A DNA stretch of 36,199 nucleotides from a virus. The translations under genes and the position numbers were made by a program. The notes below the pieces were generated by a model. That model had not been told where the DNA came from. It saw only the letters and a list, made by a program, of their open reading frames with translations, and made no database searches. The stretch covers positions 1 through 36,199 of IMG/VR virus record IMGVR_UViG_3300031251_000068; one strand, written 5' to 3'. This document shows, piece after piece, positions 30,993-36,199 of the stretch (the first letter of the stretch is position 1; each line of letters opens with the position of its first letter).

Positions 30993-31532
30993 ATGAGTGG
31001 GCGACTAACAAATATGAAATATATAGCAATAGTCGCTGTAGCAGTGTTCAGCTTGATACTGGCAATTCCATTGTCACATCAGCCTGCAAAACAGCAAATT
31101 GATTTGTCTTTCAAACCTGTTACAAGTAAGGTGGCTTCTACCCCTATAGTCAAACCCACCGTTACCCACCAACTCGCTAATGCTGCAGTTGCTCAACCCA
31201 CGCCAGCACCCAAACCTACAGCCCCAGCACCTACCGTTACTCTAGCCAGCTATAAATGCCAGGCTTACGCTAGTTACTTCAATCAATATAACTGGAACGC
31301 AAACACCGCTATGGCAATCTGCCAGGCCGAGAGCTCAGGCATAGCCAGTGAAATATCAGACCCCAGCATTAACTACGATCACATATCTGATTATGGCCTT
31401 ATGCAGCTTCATGGAATTGCCATACTAGACCCTGCTGCAAACATTAGCTATGCTTACTATCACAAATACTTAACTCAAGGCTGGGGGGCTTGGAGTACAT
31501 ACAACTCTGGTGCTTACTACAAATACCTATAA
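30993..31532 (+). CDS. Membrane-anchored lysozyme/transglycosylase-like protein
   Basis: The 179-residue product has an N-terminal span (about 9-27), a Pro/Thr/Ala-rich linker to about 86, and a lysozyme-like domain. The domain has a probable catalytic Glu113 in 'AICQAESSG', 'DYGLMQLHGIAI', and 'GWGAWSTYNSGAYYKYL' at the end. It should act outside the cell on peptidoglycan. It lies in the recombination operon, not with the endolysin, so cell-wall change early in infection is possible. AAAGG lies upstream of ATG 30993; ATG 31014 is an alternative. Confidence 0.8.
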   Translation: MSGRLTNMKYIAIVAVAVFSLILAIPLSHQPAKQQIDLSFKPVTSKVASTPIVKPTVTHQLANAAVAQPTPAPKPTAPAPTVTLASYKCQAYASYFNQYNWNANTAMAICQAESSGIASEISDPSINYDHISDYGLMQLHGIAILDPAANISYAYYHKYLTQGWGAWSTYNSGAYYKYL

Positions 31533-31546
31533 GAAAGAGGTCATTT

Positions 31547-31951
31547 ATGTTGAAACGTTACCCGACAAAACCTTGTCGGTGGTGTGGCTCAAGAAGTCAC
31601 TTCCCATACCAGTGTTATAAAAACCCAAAAAAGAAAAAATACATCAGGAAAAACGGCAAATATGCGAAAGAGTGGGAGATTACTAAGCATACCTGGTACG
31701 ATAGAAACCCACCAAACCCTGACCCATATCCACATTATGTCTGTTACTTACCTGGACATGGCGAATGGCTACGTCCACCTGGTGAATTAGCAGGTCTTGA
31801 TAACCCATTGACCAAACCGACAACACTAGATCATGTACTTTCAAAGGGCAGACACCCTGAGCTTCGTGCTGCTCAATGGGATTTACGACCATGTTGCCCT
31901 GAGGGTAATGAAGAGAAAGGCAGTAAAGACGGAGTGCTTAAGGTAAAATGA
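31547..31951 (+). CDS. HNH endonuclease
   Basis: The 134-residue product has 'CRWCG' near the start and, late, 'TLDHVLSKGRHPELR', 'DLRPCC' and 'GNEEKGS'. That gives the Asp-His, Cys pair and Asn-x3-Gly pattern of HNH nucleases. ATG 31547 follows AAAGAGG. Phage HNH enzymes often lie beside terminase and help packaging; here the glycan cluster separates them. It is followed by a strong hairpin. Confidence 0.8.
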   Translation: MLKRYPTKPCRWCGSRSHFPYQCYKNPKKKKYIRKNGKYAKEWEITKHTWYDRNPPNPDPYPHYVCYLPGHGEWLRPPGELAGLDNPLTKPTTLDHVLSKGRHPELRAAQWDLRPCCPEGNEEKGSKDGVLKVK

Positions 31952-31954
31952 GCC

Positions 31955-31982
31955 TGGGGCTAGTATAGTCGTCCTAGCCCCA
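31955..31982 (+). terminator. Strong hairpin after HNH gene
   Basis: TGGGGCTAG (31955-31963) pairs perfectly with CTAGCCCCA (31974-31982) across a ten-base loop. No T run follows, so it is a poor intrinsic terminator by rule, but its place between an operon end and the next promoter favours termination or 3'-end protection. Confidence 0.55.
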
Positions 31983-31989
31983 TTATGAC

Positions 31990-32018
31990 TTGATTTATGA
32001 AAAGCCTATGGTTATAAT
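31990..32018 (+). promoter_or_regulatory. Promoter of glycan operon
   Basis: TTGATT (31990-31995), 17 bases and TATAAT (32013-32018). It drives a run of overlapping genes through the circle join toward 5141, and perhaps the terminase genes. Confidence 0.7.
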
Positions 32019-32051
32019 GATATGTAGTAATATATAACATCAGAGGGCAAA

Positions 32052-32249
32052 ATGAAGACGACTAAAAAACAAGGCTCAGTGTTAGAAGACCACAAACTCA
32101 AGTTTGAAATAACACCTGTTGATAAAAAGAAGCTTAAGGTAGTACCACCTAGTTTTAGCGAGAGAAGTTTACCTAGACCAAAGAGGATTAGACGGCCTGG
32201 CATTGTCAGAACATACTTCGGCTGCATGATTGAGGTAATACTTGCATGA
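32052..32249 (+). CDS. Small basic hypothetical, first gene of glycan operon
   Basis: This 65-residue protein is basic ('FSERSLPRPKRIRRPGIVRT') and shows no domain. AGAGGG precedes the ATG. Its end overlaps the first glycosyltransferase gene by four bases. Confidence 0.6.
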   Translation: MKTTKKQGSVLEDHKLKFEITPVDKKKLKVVPPSFSERSLPRPKRIRRPGIVRTYFGCMIEVILA

Positions 32250-33229
32250 AAATCGCTTACGTTGGTAATCGCAATAACCTTGCGTCAGACGGTAAGAGCT
32301 TCAACACCGAAGCCCATATAGCTTTGAGCCTTGAGAAGCTAGGCCATGAAGTTTTATTTATCCAAGAGAGCCTAATTGACCAGAACAACTTTGTGCAACA
32401 GGTTGTAGACGCAAATGTTGATTTCTTTTTATGGACTAGAACCTGGAAACAGACAGATGGTATTGGCTATGTCTCTGACGCTAATCTCAACGCTCTTAAA
32501 GCTGCAGGTATCTTAACAGTTAGTTTCCACCTTGATAAATATGCTGGCATACAGCGTGACGGTGGTTTGGCTTCTGATACATTCTGGCGTACAGACTATG
32601 TATTTAGTCCTGAGGGTAGTGTTCAGAGCAAGGCTATCTTTGAAAGTCATGGTATTAACCAAAGATATTTACCGCCTGGCGTATACGAGGGTGACTGTTA
32701 TATTACCGAGCCTGTAGAGCATTTTAAGCATGATGTCGTATTTGTTGGCGGTGGTGAAGACTATATGCACCCTGAATGGCCATACCGAGCCAAGCTAGTA
32801 CGTTGGCTAAAAGAAACCTATGGTGATAGGTTTGGCAAATACGGACACCCTGAGCGTACTGTGCGTGGCCATGAGCTTAATCAGCTCTATGCAAGCAGCA
32901 AAGTTGTGATTGGCGACAGCTTATGTAAGGACTTCTTTGACAGTTTTTACTACTCAGACCGCATGTTTGAGGTTACTGGCCGAGGTGGTATGCTGATAAG
33001 CCCATACATACCAGGCGTGACCGACCACTTTACTGACCGCAAAGAGATTGTGCTTTATGCCTTTGACAACTGGGCTCAACTTAAGTTTATGATTGACTAC
33101 TACTTAGAACACAATGACGAAAGAGAAGCTATCAGGTGGGCTGGCCATAGCCGTACTCTAGCTGAGAATACCTATACTAACCGTATGGAAGAGATGATTA
33201 ACACCCTTAAAGCCGAGGCAGCACTATGA
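32246..33229 (+). CDS. CgeB-like glycosyltransferase (GT-B)
   Basis: This 327-residue protein matches the CgeB/family 1 outline: 'MKIAYVGNRNNLASDGKSF' at the start, 'DVVFVGGGEDYMHPEWPYR' in the middle, and 'DRMFEVTGRGGMLISPYIPG' as the late donor-binding block. CgeB-type enzymes transfer sugars to surface proteins or polymers. Overlaps on both sides suggest coupled translation. The acceptor is unknown. Confidence 0.8.
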   Translation: MKIAYVGNRNNLASDGKSFNTEAHIALSLEKLGHEVLFIQESLIDQNNFVQQVVDANVDFFLWTRTWKQTDGIGYVSDANLNALKAAGILTVSFHLDKYAGIQRDGGLASDTFWRTDYVFSPEGSVQSKAIFESHGINQRYLPPGVYEGDCYITEPVEHFKHDVVFVGGGEDYMHPEWPYRAKLVRWLKETYGDRFGKYGHPERTVRGHELNQLYASSKVVIGDSLCKDFFDSFYYSDRMFEVTGRGGMLISPYIPGVTDHFTDRKEIVLYAFDNWAQLKFMIDYYLEHNDEREAIRWAGHSRTLAENTYTNRMEEMINTLKAEAAL

Positions 33230-33474
33230 GTAACTTCAGTATTGTTGCACCACAACCACTTCAAGATACAAGCAAGAAGATCTATAAGATAGTTGGCCCT
33301 GACACAGCCATATATGAATATCAACGTGCTCGCAATAATAGGGACTTTGACAGAGCTGACAAGATAACAGCCTTGCTAAAGTCAAACCATATGACACCTA
33401 GCTTTCAGGGCGATAAGTACGAAGTGCATAATCATAAAAGGTTTCTAGCTACAGACTGGAGCAACGAGTTATGA
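33226..33474 (+). CDS. Small hypothetical in glycan operon
   Basis: The 82-residue product has 'YQRARNNRDFDRADKITALL', which recalls a helix pair near the C terminus of cysteinyl-tRNA synthetase, but nothing else of that enzyme is present. The gene overlaps both neighbours. The role is unknown. Confidence 0.6.
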   Translation: MSNFSIVAPQPLQDTSKKIYKIVGPDTAIYEYQRARNNRDFDRADKITALLKSNHMTPSFQGDKYEVHNHKRFLATDWSNEL

Positions 33475-33668
33475 AGCGAGTGCTGACAATTACTACAGTA
33501 AATGTCTTCAAGACTGATGAGAGTTACCTTGAATGGAAAAATGCTATGATCTCACAATTATCTATTGTTGATTTTGAGAAGCTTGAAAAGGTTGGTAATT
33601 ATATAATTGTTTCAGGTGATGCGACTGACGGCTCTGAAAGCCTATATACACTAGAGGTAGAGAAATGA
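33471..33668 (+). CDS. Small hypothetical in glycan operon
   Basis: This 65-residue alpha/beta protein starts 'MKRVLTITTVNVFKTDESYL'. It may be a mini glycan-binding or regulatory subunit, without direct evidence. It shares ATGA overlaps with both neighbours. Confidence 0.6.
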   Translation: MKRVLTITTVNVFKTDESYLEWKNAMISQLSIVDFEKLEKVGNYIIVSGDATDGSESLYTLEVEK

Positions 33669-34123
33669 AAATCAATCTTGGTGCTGGTGGCGACCCCAAA
33701 GAGGGCATGGTCAATGTAGACATGCTTGATTTACCAGGCATTGACGTTGTTCACAATCTTATGGACTTCCCTTACCCCTGGGACGATAACAGTGCCGACT
33801 ACATTGGTGCTGTTGATTTGGTTGAGCACCTTGACCACTACACTGCCGACAGACGGCCAACTGTGATTGCTTTTATTGAAGAGGTACACCGAATACTCAA
33901 GCCTGGTGGCGAACTGTTTATGCAAATGCCTGGTTGGAAATCGCCTTTGCTTTGGATTGATGTTACCCACGTTAGAGGCTTTGATATTCAGAGCTTTGAT
34001 TTCTTTGACCCTGATACTGAGTTTGGCAAGACCAGAGACTTCTATTCTGAGGCTAAGTTTAAGATAACCAAGAAGCATGAGTTTGAAAACGGTGTGCTTC
34101 AGTTCTGGCTGGTAAAGAGATGA
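33665..34123 (+). CDS. Class I SAM-dependent methyltransferase
   Basis: This 152-residue methyltransferase has the SAM-binding 'INLGAGGDPKEGMVNVDM' at the start, a late 'VEHLDHY' and 'HRILKPGGELFMQMPG' as motif III. It belongs to the small group without an extra substrate domain. In this operon it probably methylates a sugar or glycan. Confidence 0.85.
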   Translation: MKINLGAGGDPKEGMVNVDMLDLPGIDVVHNLMDFPYPWDDNSADYIGAVDLVEHLDHYTADRRPTVIAFIEEVHRILKPGGELFMQMPGWKSPLLWIDVTHVRGFDIQSFDFFDPDTEFGKTRDFYSEAKFKITKKHEFENGVLQFWLVKR

Positions 34124-34809
34124 GATACGTTGTTGTCGTGCCTTACGCTTACCAGCCATATTTTGATGAGTTCAAAGCCACGCTAAAAATACCTGAAGAG
34201 AATTGCCTATTTGTAGATGACACAAACCCTGTTGGCGGTATCGGCATTATGAAAGCTCACAACATGGGTATAGATTTTGCCAAGCAACGTGGTGCTAATT
34301 ATCTGATTGTTATGAGTGCTGGCATACGCTTTGGCGAGCCTGGCGGTCTTGATTTCATTAAGGTTATTGAAGATCACCCTGAGCTGTTGGTTATCAACGG
34401 TGCTGGCCGAGTTACTTTTGACGGCGAAGAAGAGCAGGTCATTGCTATGGGCTATCACCTAACAGCTTTCAAGATGGATATTTTCCACGCTATAGGTCGC
34501 TGGGACGAGAACTTCACACCTTACGGCTTTGATGACATTGACCTTATGCTCAGAATGAAAAAATACTTTAATACCGAGTATAAAGTTGATAGTTTCCCTG
34601 TAGATATGGCTCATGTTTCACGAAGCCATAGTATTGAACTTGGCAAAGTTGTTGCACCAAGTGAGCCACGCATAGCTTATTTCACCGAGAAATGGGGTAG
34701 ACACCCTGGTGCATACCAGTGGGACGGCTGGGCTTATCCGTTTAATAACCCTGATCATAATTTAAGCTACTGGCCACAGGCAGCAAATGGGAGTAAATAC
34801 AATGACTGA
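34120..34809 (+). CDS. Family 2-like glycosyltransferase (GT-A)
   Basis: The 229-residue product has a Rossmann-type start ('RYVVVVPYAYQPYFDEFKAT') and the late 'RWDENFTPYGFDDIDLMLRM' block. In galactosyltransferase-like GT-A enzymes that block carries the catalytic Asp pair and the Tyr/Phe substrate contacts. The usual central DxD is not obvious. It overlaps both neighbours. Confidence 0.7.
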   Translation: MRYVVVVPYAYQPYFDEFKATLKIPEENCLFVDDTNPVGGIGIMKAHNMGIDFAKQRGANYLIVMSAGIRFGEPGGLDFIKVIEDHPELLVINGAGRVTFDGEEEQVIAMGYHLTAFKMDIFHAIGRWDENFTPYGFDDIDLMLRMKKYFNTEYKVDSFPVDMAHVSRSHSIELGKVVAPSEPRIAYFTEKWGRHPGAYQWDGWAYPFNNPDHNLSYWPQAANGSKYND

Positions 34810-35524
34810 AACACTTATCAACTACAAGTGGAAGCTCAACCTGCTTGACTTCAGGGCTACTATTCCATCATGGCCGTTTTGGGAGAAAGAACGTCTTGCT
34901 GCTATGTATAACGCTATTCGTCCTGGCGATACGATTTTAGACATTGGTGCTGAGCAAGGTGATTTATCTGTGCTATTCAAAAAATGGGCTGGGCCTGATG
35001 GCAGGATTATTCTAGTAGAGCCGTCGCCTGGCTTTTGGCCAAATATCAAAGCCACCTTTGAAATGAATGACGAGCTACCATACCAAGCATTTCAAGTGCT
35101 AGTATCAAACATCAGCGATAGCGATATAATACCGTTACCATTCCCACTCACGCCGTCATCTGTTAAAGGGTCTGGCTGGCCTAATGCTGCTGAGGGAGAA
35201 GTCAGCGATAACATAGGCTTCAGCCATCTTACTGAAAAGCCTGATATTCCAGTTATGAAGATTGACGATATGAAGCTTGATCACGTTGACATAATCACAA
35301 TGGACATTGAGGGTAGCGAGTATGAGGCTATGCAGGGTGCTTACGAAACTATCATGCGAGACAAACCGATACTGTTTATCTCTGTTCACCCTGAGTTTAT
35401 GTGGGCTGGCCACCACCACTCACCTGATGATTTTCACGTTATGATGGACAACTGGGGCTATGACGCTACTTTCTTAGCTTTTGACCATGAGCAGCATTAC
35501 ATGTATAAGCCGAGGCCAGTATGA
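34802..35524 (+). CDS. FkbM-family methyltransferase
   Basis: This 240-residue methyltransferase has 'GDTILDIGAEQGDLSVLFKK' (SAM motif I), 'ILVEPSPGFW' and 'HVDIITMDIEGSEYEAMQGA', the clear FkbM signature. The family O-methylates sugars and polyketides. ATG 34802 is chosen for GGGAG eight bases upstream, although ATG 34787 is in frame. It is next to another methyltransferase, so the glycan may carry more than one methyl group. Confidence 0.88.
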   Translation: MTETLINYKWKLNLLDFRATIPSWPFWEKERLAAMYNAIRPGDTILDIGAEQGDLSVLFKKWAGPDGRIILVEPSPGFWPNIKATFEMNDELPYQAFQVLVSNISDSDIIPLPFPLTPSSVKGSGWPNAAEGEVSDNIGFSHLTEKPDIPVMKIDDMKLDHVDIITMDIEGSEYEAMQGAYETIMRDKPILFISVHPEFMWAGHHHSPDDFHVMMDNWGYDATFLAFDHEQHYMYKPRPV

Positions 35525-36084
35525 CAGAGCTAGAATACTGGGACAAAGCAGCCCAAGACCCCAATGTAAGCCATAAATACATAGCTGATGTTGAGCTTGT
35601 AGATTGCCTTGACGCTATTGTTAATAGCTTAATCGCTACAAGCATACTTGAGATTGGCTGTGGCATAGGCCGACTAACTACCGCTATTGCCGAGGGAGCA
35701 CCTGCCTGTCAGCTTCATGGTATTGATATTAGCGAGAAAATGCTACAGCTTGCACCTGAGAGCTCAGTGAAGTATAAGTTGTGCAATGGCCATACCATAC
35801 CTTACCCAGCAGAAAGCTTTGAAAGCGTCTACTCAATGCTTACCTTTCAACACATTGATGACGAAAACATGAAAGAATACATTGCCGAGACTTACCGAGT
35901 GCTCAAAGATAACGGCGTGTTTAGATTTCAGTATGTTGAGGGTGAACACAACGGCTTTGTTGACCACAACCATAATGAGAATGACGTTACTAACTGGCTC
36001 AAAAACGCTGGCTTTGAAATAGCTAGTGTTGATAAGGGCTTAATTCACCCACAGTGGACATGGGTAACAGGGGTAAAAGTATGA
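35521..36084 (+). CDS. Class I SAM-dependent methyltransferase
   Basis: This 187-residue methyltransferase has 'ILEIGCGIGRLTTAIAEG' (motif I), 'HGIDISEKMLQLA', and 'HIDDENMKEYIAETYRVLKD' as late motifs, of the Methyltransf_11/UbiE type. Its TGA overlaps the ATG of the dehydratase gene at the circle join. One codon near its end reads GTA at 36073 but ATA in the left copy of the overlap, Val versus Ile. Confidence 0.85.
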   Translation: MTELEYWDKAAQDPNVSHKYIADVELVDCLDAIVNSLIATSILEIGCGIGRLTTAIAEGAPACQLHGIDISEKMLQLAPESSVKYKLCNGHTIPYPAESFESVYSMLTFQHIDDENMKEYIAETYRVLKDNGVFRFQYVEGEHNGFVDHNHNENDVTNWLKNAGFEIASVDKGLIHPQWTWVTGVKV

Positions 36085-36199
36085 GAGTATTGATTACTGG
36101 TGCAGACGGCTTTATAGGTAGCAATGTTCTTGAATATATGCTTGATAAGACTGACTGGGATTTTGTTTGTATTTGTAGCTGGCGACACAAGGGCAACCC
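36068..36199. repeat. Terminal overlap, right copy
   Basis: This is the right-hand copy of bases 1-132, ending 119 bases into the dehydratase gene. It differs at 36073 (G) from base 6 (A). The partial gene here is the same gene as at 14-976 and should not be counted twice. Confidence 0.9.

Noticed and set aside
33226-33474. Cysteinyl-tRNA synthetase fragment
   Set aside because: Only a 20-residue helix pair is similar; the catalytic domain and its motifs are absent.
33731-34159. 142-codon frame on the minus strand
   Set aside because: It lies opposite a clear methyltransferase gene, has no ribosome binding site and would break the one-direction operon.
35125-35130. TATAAT inside the FkbM methyltransferase gene
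   Set aside because: It is mid-gene, arises from codons for Asp-Ile-Ile, and has no downstream start.
1-36199. Recoded TGA (Gly), as in Absconditabacteria or Gracilibacteria
   Set aside because: Many complete genes end in TGA that overlaps the next ATG, and no gene needs TGA read-through.

Overview
The window is one complete tailed-phage genome, drawn linear from a circular assembly. Bases 1-132 recur at 36068-36199 with one mismatch, giving a unit of about 36,067 bp. The head, connector and tail genes lie in siphovirus order, and a 572-residue tape measure predicts a short non-contractile tail of roughly 85 nm. All genes but one are on the plus strand. TAA, TAG and TGA all end clear genes, so the standard bacterial code applies; this argues against hosts that read TGA as glycine. 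No integrase, DNA polymerase, helicase, primase or tRNA is visible, so replication must lean on the host. A dockerin-like membrane peptide, a membrane-anchored lysozyme-like protein and a phospholipase D-like protein resemble proteins I associate with Saccharibacteria (TM7) or other Patescibacteria. I put forward such a host as a hypothesis, not a demonstrated fact.

Layout: (1) 32052 through the circle join to 5141 is a long run of overlapping genes for glycans and methylation: an RmlB-like NDP-sugar dehydratase, six probable glycosyltransferases, three methyltransferases and small genes of unknown role. (2) 5149-12001 is packaging and head: small and large terminase, a portal fused to a MuF domain, a Com-like zinc finger, a small beta-rich protein, U35 protease and HK97-fold capsid protein, closed by a strong terminator. 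(3) 12050-20630 is connectors and tail: neck genes, major tail protein, G/GT chaperones with a -1 frameshift site, tape measure, Dit, tail hub and a probable receptor-binding protein. (4) 20638-22933 is lysis: membrane proteins, a CHAP endolysin with an internal start, and a phospholipase D-like protein. (5) 23033-23995 is a set of tiny transcription units, each with its own -10 box, ending in a promoter-RNA-terminator cassette of about 95 nt. (6) 24025-28060 holds small early-type genes, the one minus-strand gene, an origin-like region, a leaderless DNA-binding protein and a pentapeptide-repeat protein. (7) 28087-31951 is recombination: RecT-like annealing protein, YqaJ exonuclease, coiled-coil partner, NinB-like protein, lysozyme-like protein and HNH endonuclease.

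Expression signals are unusually legible. Good sigma70-type promoters lie before the protease-capsid genes, the small RNA, the 25404 operon, the 26735 regulator, the recombination operon and the glycan operon. At four places a perfect TATAAT lies exactly six bases before an ATG (5149, 12062, 21672, 23900), and a fifth site (26735) is close, which suggests leaderless mRNAs. Three recoding or alternative-start signals are visible: an A10 run between the portal and MuF domains, a CCCAAAA heptamer in the tail chaperone gene, and an internal Shine-Dalgarno plus ATG in the endolysin. The most interesting candidates are the portal-MuF slippage site, the two-product endolysin, the small RNA cassette with tiny ORFs, and a 13-bp element shared by two distant promoters.
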